From 4572-123 sp002084545 (GTDB lineage Bacteria > Desulfobacterota > Desulfobacteria > Desulfobacterales > 4572-123): a DNA stretch of 7,386 nt. Below the pieces are notes generated by a model. That model worked only from the letters and a program-made list of their open reading frames with translations. It was not told the DNA's origin and searched no databases. Location: positions 1-7,386 of the forward strand of contig JAOZSJ010000153.1 in assembly GCA_029939715.1 (NCBI GenBank). The letters are read 5' to 3'. Made by a program: the position numbers and the translations under genes. Shown here piece by piece: positions 1 through 6,183 of this stretch. How positions within the stretch are numbered: position 1 is the stretch's first letter; the number at the start of each line of letters is the position of its first letter.

Positions 1-16
1 CCGTGAGCTTTGCCAT
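1..16 (-). CDS. start of an unidentified gene, cut by the window edge (possible anti-sigma factor)
   Basis: Only five codons are visible, reading Met-Ala-Lys-Leu-Thr, before the window ends. The start is supported by a good Shine-Dalgarno sequence, AGAAGG at 24-29, seven bases before the ATG, and by its position 18 bp after the sigma factor stop on the same strand. The gene directly after an ECF sigma factor is often its anti-sigma factor, so that is the first guess, but nothing in five residues shows it. It could equally be another target gene of the operon. The existence of a start here is fairly likely; the function is unknown. Confidence 0.5.
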
Positions 17-23
17 ATCGTCA

Positions 24-29
24 CCTTCT
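24..29 (-). promoter_or_regulatory. Shine-Dalgarno of the gene leaving the left edge
   Basis: AGAAGG on the minus strand, seven bases before an ATG at 16, just after the sigma factor stop. It is the main support for a gene start at the window's left edge. Confidence 0.55.
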
Positions 30-34
30 ACCCG

Positions 35-562
35 TTAATGTTCATGCACAAATGTATCTTTACTATTTACCAATTCATGGAGCCTTTTTCGAGCTCGCGC
101 CAACCGGCTCATCACCGTGCCCATCGGCAGCCCCAGCGTTGCCGCGCTCTCTTTGTAAGACTGGCCCTCAATACATACCAGGGCCAAAACAGCGCGATCA
201 ATTTCAGACAATTGCTCCATGGCCTGCAATACCTGGCGAAGCATGATGCTTGATTCCATTTTATTTTTGCCACCGGTACCGTTCGATTTAAACATTCTTT
301 CCTCCAGGGGGACATGCACGCTGCGCGATCGCTTCGAACGTGTCATGTCGATTCTCTGTGTATGGATGATTCTGAACATCCAGCTATCGAGACGCGATCC
401 GGGCCGCCACTGATGCCTTCGGCTCAATGCACGCTCGCAGGCGGCTTGAACAAGATCGTCGGCATCCTCTTTGTTTGACGTCAGTGTATATGCAAATCTG
501 CGCATCCTGGGCAGCAGTGCCACCATTTGATCCCGAAAATAGTCGTCATTGGTGTTTGTCAT
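35..562 (-). CDS. ECF-type RNA polymerase sigma factor
   Basis: A 175-residue extracytoplasmic-function sigma factor that would direct RNA polymerase to a small set of promoters. Region 2 spans about residues 14-80, with the conserved DADDLVQ stretch (33-39) and the SWMFRI stretch (60-65) typical of the core-binding and -10 recognition helices. Region 4 spans about 108-163, with a helix-turn-helix ending in GTVMSRLARAR (148-158). Length is normal for the family and no extra C-terminal domain is present. The frame is open up to an ATG at 610, but the ATG at 562 is preferred: it overlaps the protease stop as ATGA and puts the usual short lead before region 2. No clear ribosome binding site precedes it, so translation probably depends on the upstream gene. 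It likely controls its own operon, but I saw no convincing GGAAC-type ECF promoter in the intergenic gaps. The family call is firm; the ECF subgroup is not assigned. Confidence 0.93.
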   Translation of the reverse strand: MTNTNDDYFRDQMVALLPRMRRFAYTLTSNKEDADDLVQAACERALSRRHQWRPGSRLDSWMFRIIHTQRIDMTRSKRSRSVHVPLEERMFKSNGTGGKNKMESSIMLRQVLQAMEQLSEIDRAVLALVCIEGQSYKESAATLGLPMGTVMSRLARARKRLHELVNSKDTFVHEH

Positions 563-2087
563 AATTCTGGAACCATTATGGAGTTTAAGGGCCTGCGAAC
601 CAGACCCCATCCAAAAATATCATCCCTGCCGGAGGGGCCGAGGTCTAAAACATTTTTTCTCATGACCGCGCACACGGAATTCTGATTTTTTTCAATGCCG
701 GGGTGGTTGAGTATTTCAACCGCTATCGCGGTAACATATGCGGCGGCATAGGATGTACCATTTTTCAATTGACCTCGGCCATGATCACCGGGAGTCCAGA
801 TGCTGACACCAGGAGCTGCAAAGCTGATGTACCGTCCATGGTTTGCCTGACGATAAGAGTGTTGAAAACGATCCACGGCGGTCACGGCAATGACACCCTT
901 GCTGGCAGCCGGGAAAGCCGGCGGCGCCTTGGGACCATTATTTCCGGCGGCGGCCACCAGCGGTATGTTGTGAGCCAACGTTTGCCCGACGGCTTGTTCG
1001 AGCAGCTTATTACGATGACCCGTAAGGCTCAGGTTGATAACAGTGACCTCTTTTGAGACAAGCCAGTCAAGAGATTGAGCAATAGATAGTGCGGTTGAGC
1101 GCTGCCTGCCGGATTTATCGACAAAAAAAACATTTGCCGCGTACAATGCTGCATTCGGCAGCAAACCTGGAAAATGACTGTCGGATGCACCCACCAGAAG
1201 GGCGGCAATAGCTGTGCCATGATTTTTTGGTGATAACTTGCCTTTCAAAACAAAAGATTTGCGGGTAATATTTTGTTTTGACAGCGCGGGAATATGGGTA
1301 TCGACCAGGGTATCCACCATTCCTATTTTAATATTCCGCCCATTAATTTCACGATCCGTCTTCCATCCGATTAAGTCTGTTCCATAACAACGGATATCAT
1401 TACACTCATGGTCTCCGGCAATTTGATAATAATGATTCAAATCGTATTGAACGGTGGTTTTTAACTGCCGCAGCCTGCGTAAACTGCTGCGCGCGGTGGC
1501 ACCTTTTTTTACTTTGAAACGAGTTATCGTCAAATCAAGTTCATCCAGTACCATTTCACGGTCAATGGTTAACCCAAGGTTTTTTATTCTGGCACGGGTG
1601 GTCCGATCGGCATTAATGGCCAGCACGATATCAGGTTCAAAGGATTCCCCGGAGCCCCCGTTTTCAGATGATGTCTTTTTTACAACTTTTGAGATGCTAT
1701 CATCTTCCTGGTCGTCATCATCATCATCATCATCNNNNNNNNNNNNNNNNNNNNNNNNNNNNNNNNNNNNNNNNNNNNNNNNNNNNNNNNNNNNNNNNNN
1801 NNNNNNNNNNNNNNNNNNNNNNNNNNNNNNNNNNTTACAACTTTTGAGATGCTATCATCTTCCTGGTCGTCATCATCATCATCATCATCGTCATCATCGT
1901 CATCGTCATCGTCATCGTCATCATCATCGTCATCATCATCGTCATCGTCATCGGAATCGCCGTCAGCATACGCTATTTGTACCCCGCTGAAATTAATCGC
2001 TTTTTTATAAACCAAAGGGATAGATCTCTGAATTAATGTAATGATCACCAGCAAGCTGATTAGAAATAAAATACGTCTTTTCATCAT
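559..2087 (-). CDS. exported S8 (subtilisin-like) serine protease with 29-Asp tract, interrupted by assembly gap
   Basis: As printed, this gene is broken by 100 Ns and a duplicated 55 bp. Removing 155 bp restores one frame of 457 residues (numbering below is for that protein). Residues 1-41 hold a basic start, a hydrophobic helix (about 6-19) and Ala-Tyr-Ala, so this is a signal peptide or membrane anchor. Asp46-Asp74 is an unbroken aspartate run, followed by a Gln-Glu-Asp-Asp linker. Residues 103-170 look like the propeptide seen in proteobacterial S8 enzymes (start VLAINAD, end YDLNHYY). The catalytic domain is about 190-430: Asp207 in MVDTLVD, His238 in NHGT, oxyanion Asn331 in AAAGNNG and Ser394 in NGTSYAAAY. 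All key residues are intact, so an active extracytoplasmic protease is expected. The Pro usual after GTSxAA is Ala. A GTG at 1626 can be mistaken for the start but lies inside the propeptide. ATG 2087 or the adjacent ATG 2084 starts the gene; AGG lies 4 or 7 bases upstream. It follows the hydrolase by 14 bp and overlaps the sigma gene by 4 bp. Confidence 0.88.
1680..1734. repeat. 55-bp direct repeat, left copy, abutting the N gap
   Basis: These 55 bp are identical to 1835-1889. The copy ends at the last base before the Ns, while the other copy begins at the first base after them. It encodes the end of the Asp run and the residues QEDDSISKVV on the minus strand. The exact abutment on both sides marks it as an assembly overlap rather than a biological duplication. 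Confidence 0.9.
1735..1834. other. assembly gap of exactly 100 N
   Basis: One hundred undetermined bases, a conventional placeholder length for a scaffold join, inside the protease gene at its low-complexity Asp tract. The identical 55 bp on either side indicate that the real distance is probably -55 bp, meaning the contigs overlap. Any reading frame taken across the Ns as printed is meaningless. Confidence 0.98.
1835..1889. repeat. 55-bp direct repeat, right copy, abutting the N gap
   Basis: Second copy of the 55 bp at 1680-1734, starting immediately after the Ns. It continues rightward into the rest of the Asp tract and the signal segment of the protease, so this copy carries the true link to the gene's 5' end. 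Confidence 0.9.
1866..1952 (-). repeat. trinucleotide GAT/GAC tract encoding 29 consecutive Asp
   Basis: Twenty-nine codons in a row are GAT (19) or GAC (10), in the frame of the protease. The mixture of the two synonymous codons, partly as alternating GATGAC hexamers, keeps an all-aspartate run without being a pure triplet repeat. Its position is just after the signal or anchor segment and before the propeptide. Because the unit is three bases, length changes here would not shift the frame. The exact length is uncertain, since the assembly broke at this tract. Confidence 0.9.
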
Positions 2088-2101
2088 GTTACCTGTTTGT
2101 A

Positions 2102-2932
2102 TTAAAAAGAATCAAAAAGAAATCTAAATACCCGTTCCCCCATTTGGCCTTTATGCATGCATTTTAAAAAAGAATGATTGCAGCCGGATAACACCTGAAA
2201 ATCGAATTGCGTATCCAGGTTACGGGCCCGGGCGGCATTTTTCATGGCCAGGACCCAGGCCTTGCCTCGTTCCACTCTATTAAAGCCCTGTTGTCGATCT
2301 ACACGCCTGGACTTGTTTAACTCGGCATCACGATGGATATCCCTTGCACCGACCAGCACACATGTCGGAATGGACAGAAACCGGGCAGGATCAAAATTTA
2401 GATTGCCACTTCCCCGCACATTTTTTATACCGCGCGGATACTTGGTCTTGTAGTCTGGAAACGTATACCAGCCCGGGGCAGCCACCACAATCCGTTTTAA
2501 TTTTTGGGGATACGCCATGGCGTATCGATGGACAAACTGTCCCCCGCCGGAATAACCGAACATGAAAAGCGCATCGGTATCAGCAGCCGTCAGAAAGCCG
2601 ACTTCTTCAATGATCCGATTCATGACCAAATCAACGCGAACACTGTTTCCGTTAAGCCCCAGCCTCTGATAATCACAAAAACGGTCTTTGGGAAACAGCG
2701 GCGCCACGAGGACTACGCCATAGCGTTCGGCAAAAGAGGCAAATTCATCGGCATGTTCTCGGGCCATGCGTTTCACGCCATGGACAGTGATGAAAACAGG
2801 GCAGCCTTTACATCCCTTACGCGGTACGTAGAGAGAATATTCCTGCCTCGGATCATCAATCAGCTTTCTATTCACGACCATTCCCGCCTGCGGTTTTATA
2901 TTATTTGCCAAGGATGTTGAAAAATTATACAT
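2102..2932 (-). CDS. alpha/beta hydrolase (esterase / PHB-depolymerase-like fold)
   Basis: A 276-residue serine hydrolase, probably cytoplasmic because no signal peptide is visible. The oxyanion motif HG is at about residues 51-52 (in FITVHGVKR). The nucleophile Ser128 sits in GYSGGG, followed by the QFVHRYAMAYP helix. The acid is probably Asp198 in VLVGARD and the base His253 in GCNHSF, giving a complete triad in the usual order. This pattern fits esterase or depolymerase-like hydrolases; the substrate cannot be told. The start at 2932 is chosen because AGAAAGG (2939-2945) lies six bases upstream. The frame is also open to a GTG at 2977 and an ATG at 2962, but neither has a ribosome binding site. 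It lies 72 bp after the ABC transporter stop and 14 bp before the protease start, so it is probably co-transcribed with both. It might trim or de-esterify the molecule handled by the exporter, which is inference only. Confidence 0.85.
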   Translation of the reverse strand: MYNFSTSLANNIKPQAGMVVNRKLIDDPRQEYSLYVPRKGCKGCPVFITVHGVKRMAREHADEFASFAERYGVVLVAPLFPKDRFCDYQRLGLNGNSVRVDLVMNRIIEEVGFLTAADTDALFMFGYSGGGQFVHRYAMAYPQKLKRIVVAAPGWYTFPDYKTKYPRGIKNVRGSGNLNFDPARFLSIPTCVLVGARDIHRDAELNKSRRVDRQQGFNRVERGKAWVLAMKNAARARNLDTQFDFQVLSGCNHSFLKCMHKGQMGERVFRFLFDSF

Positions 2933-2938
2933 GCGTTG

Positions 2939-2945
2939 CCTTTCT
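2939..2945 (-). promoter_or_regulatory. Shine-Dalgarno deciding the hydrolase start
   Basis: AGAAAGG on the minus strand, six bases before the ATG at 2932. The two upstream in-frame starts (2962 and 2977) have nothing comparable, so this site argues for the shorter protein. Confidence 0.6.
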
Positions 2946-3004
2946 AAGTTACCATGAGACATATGAAGGATTGACACGTTCGATATAATAACACGGTCAA
3001 ACTC

Positions 3005-4672
3005 TCAACCTGCCTTTCGATACAAATGTCGTTGTGATGTTACATCAACCAAAGTGCCTTTTTCAATATTCCAGATGCAATCAGCATCGTTTATCCGGTC
3101 ATGATTGTGCGTTACCCATATAATAGTGCCTTTATATTGACTCAATATCCGGTTCAACACCTTGCCGGCATCTTTGTCCAGATGGGCATCAGCCTCATCT
3201 AATAGAATAATTCTCGGATCGCCGAGAAATGCCCTGGCCAGCCCGATGCGTTGCCGCTGACCCAGAGACAGATTGTGTCCATCCTCGGTCACCCGTGTCA
3301 GTTCCGCCCTGGGCAACTCGGCCAGCAGCTCATGAATCCCACAAAGATTCCAAACTCTTTCGATTTCTTCAGCAGGGGCTTTTGGCCAGCGGTACAACAA
3401 ATTTTTCTTAACCGTTCCACGCAGCAGGGGAAGATCAGGGCTGACGATACTGATGGCACGGCGAACCGATTTCAGGCTGTGGGTGGTAATGTCCTGACCA
3501 TCGAGCAGAATTTTCCCTTTTTCCGGGTCAATAAGACGGGCCGCCATGGTCAGCAGGGTTGACTTGCCGGCACCGTTTGGGCCCGTAATTACAACCGTCT
3601 GGTTCGCCTGGGCCGTGACGGTTACGTTTTTTATCGTTTTTCCGAAACTCACATTCTGAAAATCTAAACGACCAGGGCCCGATTTAAGGTCCGGCGCCCC
3701 TGCCCGATTCCGTACCAAAGAGGGTGTTTTAAGGAAATCAATGAGTTTTTTCGCCGATACCCTGGAATCCTGCAGGTATTCATAAACCCTGCTCAAATCG
3801 CGCAGAGCAGGCACCAGGAGCCCTACGATAGTCATGGCGGCCACAACCGTGCCGGGAGTCACGTTACCGCCGCTCACTTCACGGGCTCCCTGCAGCAATA
3901 CGGCACCACTGGCAAGGGCCATTGCGCTTTGTGTAATTCCGCGCATCAAACCGATCTTTCCGGCCCTGGCTATCAGAGCATCGGTAAGACGCCGGCTCTG
4001 ACGTTCAACGCGCCGCCGTTCGCGGGTGGACTGGCCGAAAACCTGCACCACTGCCATGGTGGCGACTTTTTCGTTGACATTGGCGGCAAGGTAGGCTCGA
4101 CGCCTGCGGCTCTCTTTTACGGTTTCACGAATATGTTTTCCCAACCGGACGGCATAAATCGCTCCCAGGCCGAGAACCACGGTTACCACCATGGCCAATC
4201 TCCAGCTGAGGATGGCCAGTGCTGTCAGGGCGCAGATGGTTGTAATCCCTGCCACGGTAATACGCACCATACCCAGAGACACCCATCGCTTTAATGCGTT
4301 GAGGTCACCGATAAACCGGAGCACTATGGCTCCCCTGCTCCGGCTCTCCAGCGTGCGGGGCGTAAGACGGCTCATGTGTCTGAAAAGAAGCATCCTGATC
4401 TGATGAATGTAGCTTTGCCCCATTTTTTCAGCATCGACCCGCTCCACCATGCGAAGCCAGCCGATACATATTGCGGCCAACCCAAGCCCCAGGCCGATCT
4501 GAAGCATGATGTCGAATTGAACACCCCCGGGTGATGTGGTGATGAGGCTGTCAAATGCTTGTCGTACCAGCAAAATGGTGATAATGGTGGTTGCCGCCTG
4601 AGCCAGGCCGTTTAGCGCAAGTCGTGTAAAAATCCTGGTTCGCGATGTATTAAAAATGGATGGAAGTTTCAT
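3005..4672 (-). CDS. ABC exporter half-transporter (fused membrane and ATP-binding domains)
   Basis: A 555-residue type IV ABC exporter subunit, expected to work as a homodimer in the inner membrane and push a substrate outward. The membrane domain is about residues 16-310, with hydrophobic segments near 20-36, 55-73, 133-155, 157-175, 245-262 and 275-292. The ATPase domain runs from about 335: Walker A GPNGAGKST (364-372), signature LSLGQ (468-472), Walker B IILLDE (488-493) with its catalytic Glu493, and H-loop His522. Three points depart from consensus: the signature is LSLGQ instead of LSGGQ, the usual Q-loop Gln is missing (VSPDL at 410-414 where VPQDP is typical), and the A-loop region after VSF (341-343) is shortened with no aromatic residue. 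The substrate may be a peptide, lipid or small molecule. The start at 4672 fits the family length, though the nearest purine-rich site, AGAGG at 4684-4688, is 11 bases away. The gene sits 84 bp after the P-loop NTPase gene. Confidence 0.92.
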   Translation of the reverse strand: MKLPSIFNTSRTRIFTRLALNGLAQAATTIITILLVRQAFDSLITTSPGGVQFDIMLQIGLGLGLAAICIGWLRMVERVDAEKMGQSYIHQIRMLLFRHMSRLTPRTLESRSRGAIVLRFIGDLNALKRWVSLGMVRITVAGITTICALTALAILSWRLAMVVTVVLGLGAIYAVRLGKHIRETVKESRRRRAYLAANVNEKVATMAVVQVFGQSTRERRRVERQSRRLTDALIARAGKIGLMRGITQSAMALASGAVLLQGAREVSGGNVTPGTVVAAMTIVGLLVPALRDLSRVYEYLQDSRVSAKKLIDFLKTPSLVRNRAGAPDLKSGPGRLDFQNVSFGKTIKNVTVTAQANQTVVITGPNGAGKSTLLTMAARLIDPEKGKILLDGQDITTHSLKSVRRAISIVSPDLPLLRGTVKKNLLYRWPKAPAEEIERVWNLCGIHELLAELPRAELTRVTEDGHNLSLGQRQRIGLARAFLGDPRIILLDEADAHLDKDAGKVLNRILSQYKGTIIWVTHNHDRINDADCIWNIEKGTLVDVTSQRHLYRKAG

Positions 4673-4756
4673 GAGAATGTTTTCCTCTACTATAAAGGTA
4701 CAGTCATTAAATCAGGCTTTTCTTTTACGCGCCATTTTTTAAGGAATTCGAATTTA

Positions 4757-5860
4757 TTACACCGATGCCGCCGACTTGAGAACCGGCACTTTGTTTGTTT
4801 CATGATTTGGAAACCATTGATTTAAATAACCCGCGATCGTTGGACGGGACAAGGCTTTTTTTGTCAGCACAGGGATATTAAGGGCATTTTCAACTTCACG
4901 AATGGCCAGCGGAGAGCGGGTCAATGCCCCGGACAGGGCAAGTACCGGAATATCCAGTTGATTTAGCCATTCAACTCCCGCTCGGCCTCCCATGGCTTCA
5001 CCGGCTGCAAAGAGCAGGCCGTCCACTTTTTGGCTCATTGCTTTTGACGATAAAAGTTTGGCTGTCTCTTCCTGATAAAGACCATCGGCTATTTCAAGTA
5101 CAATGGCGTCAACGCCTGCGCCGGCTAAATAACTGGTTAATGTGTTCAGGGTATTTACAATCCGGTCAAAACGGACAAGATAGGTGGACGGGAACCCGGC
5201 ATCCACAAAATCAAGAACCGGATCAGCACCGGAATCTATCATGAACCATAAATCCCCGCCGGAACCCGTTCCGGTAATTTTGGCGGCACCAACCTTCATC
5301 CCGTATGCCGTAAGTCCTTTTATAAGGCTGGCGGCGGTGGTGGTCTTGCCTGCATTCATGCTGGTACCCGCAACGGCCAGCGTCAGCGGTCGTGAGCCGA
5401 TATTCGCTATCTTTTTCAATGCAAATTGTGATAAATTGAGGGGTTTCCCGGTTTTGTCGATAAGCAACCCGACAGGATTGATCAGGGTCGGTCTTTTCAT
5501 CTTACCGTGTTTGGTGAGCATTTGTGCTGCAATTCCGCCCGCAGCTACAAGATGGCATGGGGCCAGGGTGTCGGGAATAACTGCTTCAAATTGATCCGGG
5601 GCATAACGGTTTCCATATGCCACTATGATTTCATCACCCACAAACATGCGGGCCCTGCGGCCATCGCGTAATTCTATACGCATATGCTGACCCAGTTGTT
5701 CGACACGGGCAAGTACAAGATCGCCCACTGCGGGTGCGGCATCTTCCAGAATTGACTCGCAGGCATTGAAATCAACCCGGCGGGTTGTAAAAGCGATCTT
5801 GGCTTTCCTGATACGTTCACTGACGGAATTGTTTAAAGCTATATCGGTTTGGTTACGCAT
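4757..5860 (-). CDS. P-loop NTPase, DUF1611-like, with N-terminal beta-rich domain
   Basis: A 367-residue, probably cytoplasmic protein. A P-loop domain fills the C-terminal part: Walker A in AGTSMNAGKTTT (164-175; Lys172), then AKITGTGSGGD (193-203), and a strand ending VLEIADG (254-260) that may carry the metal-binding acidic residue. The pattern resembles the dethiobiotin synthetase / MobB branch and the DUF1611 family. Some DUF1611 members are linked to D-amino-acid N-acetylation (DgcN), but I cannot tell whether this one shares that activity. Residues about 45-100 (from GDLVLARV to FEAVIPD) look like a small beta-barrel domain of unknown role. The start is secure: AAGGAGG at 5868-5874, seven bases before the ATG. 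It follows the longest gene-free gap in the window, which holds a dyad, and is probably the first gene of the operon that includes the ABC exporter. P-loop identity is firm; the DUF1611 label and any reaction are tentative. Confidence 0.75.
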   Translation of the reverse strand: MRNQTDIALNNSVSERIRKAKIAFTTRRVDFNACESILEDAAPAVGDLVLARVEQLGQHMRIELRDGRRARMFVGDEIIVAYGNRYAPDQFEAVIPDTLAPCHLVAAGGIAAQMLTKHGKMKRPTLINPVGLLIDKTGKPLNLSQFALKKIANIGSRPLTLAVAGTSMNAGKTTTAASLIKGLTAYGMKVGAAKITGTGSGGDLWFMIDSGADPVLDFVDAGFPSTYLVRFDRIVNTLNTLTSYLAGAGVDAIVLEIADGLYQEETAKLLSSKAMSQKVDGLLFAAGEAMGGRAGVEWLNQLDIPVLALSGALTRSPLAIREVENALNIPVLTKKALSRPTIAGYLNQWFPNHETNKVPVLKSAASV

Positions 5861-5867
5861 TTTAATT

Positions 5868-5874
5868 CCTCCTT
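5868..5874 (-). promoter_or_regulatory. Shine-Dalgarno of the P-loop NTPase gene
   Basis: AAGGAGG on the minus strand, seven bases from the ATG at 5860, a near-perfect match to the anti-Shine-Dalgarno sequence. It fixes the start and suggests strong translation of the first gene of the group. Confidence 0.85.
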
Positions 5875-5910
5875 CTGTAACGATAATTGAACGGTTAAAT
5901 TATTTTCATG

Positions 5911-5963
5911 TTAATAGCGCTTGTGTGAATGTCGAATAATCATTTCCGTAAAAGCGCTCTTAA
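5911..5963. promoter_or_regulatory. interrupted 12-bp inverted repeat upstream of the P-loop NTPase gene (possible operator)
   Basis: TTAATAGCGCTT (5911-5922) and AAGCGCTCTTAA (5952-5963) are inverted copies matching at 11 of 12 positions, separated by 29 bp. Each arm also contains the self-palindrome AGCGCT. The dyad lies about 50-100 bases before the start codon, where operators usually lie. On the minus strand a weak promoter-like pair, TCGACA and TAACAT with 16 bp between, places the proximal arm between the two boxes. Two bound regulator dimers, or a loop, are possible readings. It is not a terminator: the arms are far apart and no T-run follows. The regulator is unknown. Confidence 0.4.
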
Positions 5964-6183
5964 CTATGATAACGAATGAGGAGGATATTTATTCCATTTT
6001 TCTTGTAAATAAAAAGCGAACCACAGCAATATCTTGAAATAACTTATAAAAAAGGATAAACTAATGTCTGTTTTTTTTCTTATTGTTGAGGAGTCCGGCG
6101 GGAAAGTGAGAAAGCATAGAAATATCCGGTATATTTCGAGCTTTCGCAACACAGGCTGGTGGGACTACATTTTGCCCTGCCGA

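Larger units (their letters stand above)
5861..6183. other. 323-bp gene-free stretch between response regulator and operon
   Basis: No credible gene lies here. A minus-strand frame at 5964-6152 has a GTG start and no ribosome binding site. A plus-strand frame from 6064 has an AAGGAT-like site but runs on into antisense of the response regulator gene. The left end holds the Shine-Dalgarno and the dyad described separately. A small AT-rich hairpin (GAAATAT at 6119-6125 with ATATTTC at 6131-6137) lies after the response regulator stop, but no T-run follows on the minus strand, so it is a poor terminator. The stretch is AT-rich in its central part and most likely separates two transcription units. 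Confidence 0.6.

Noticed and set aside
559..1626. GTG at 1626 as the true start of the protease
   Set aside because: It lies inside the propeptide-like domain, has no ribosome binding site, and the frame is open upstream into the Asp tract and export signal.
1680..1834. Poly-Met C-terminus of the Asp-rich ORF as printed
   Set aside because: It comes from the frame change caused by the arbitrary 100 Ns. With the overlap collapsed the frame goes into the S8 protease.
1680..1889. Short repeats resembling a CRISPR or tandem duplication
   Set aside because: The 55-bp copies abut the scaffold gap exactly and the rest is a coding Asp triplet tract. There is no repeat-spacer pattern.
1454..1990. 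Plus-strand His/Arg/Ser-rich ORF across the Ns
   Set aside because: It is the other-strand reading of the Asp tract and the S8 gene, and it runs through undetermined bases. No ribosome binding site supports it.
4680..4700. TATAGT-like -10 box just before the ABC gene
   Set aside because: No acceptable -35 partner, and it would place the transcript start almost on the ribosome binding site. Read-through from the upstream gene is simpler.
4713..4736. Minus-strand mini-ORF MARKRKA before the ABC gene, as a possible leader peptide
   Set aside because: No ribosome binding site and no terminator/antiterminator hairpins nearby. Seven codons can occur by chance.
6114..6129. GG-N10-GC spacing resembling a sigma-54 promoter on the minus strand
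   Set aside because: Only the GG and TGC core bases fit; the other conserved positions of the -24 and -12 boxes do not match, and no enhancer-binding activator is encoded nearby.
6119..6137. GAAATAT/ATATTTC hairpin as terminator of the response regulator gene
   Set aside because: The stem is only seven mostly A/T pairs and no T-run follows on the minus strand.
5964..6152. Minus-strand 62-residue ORF in the intergenic gap
   Set aside because: GTG start without a ribosome binding site, and a composition typical of AT-rich non-coding DNA.
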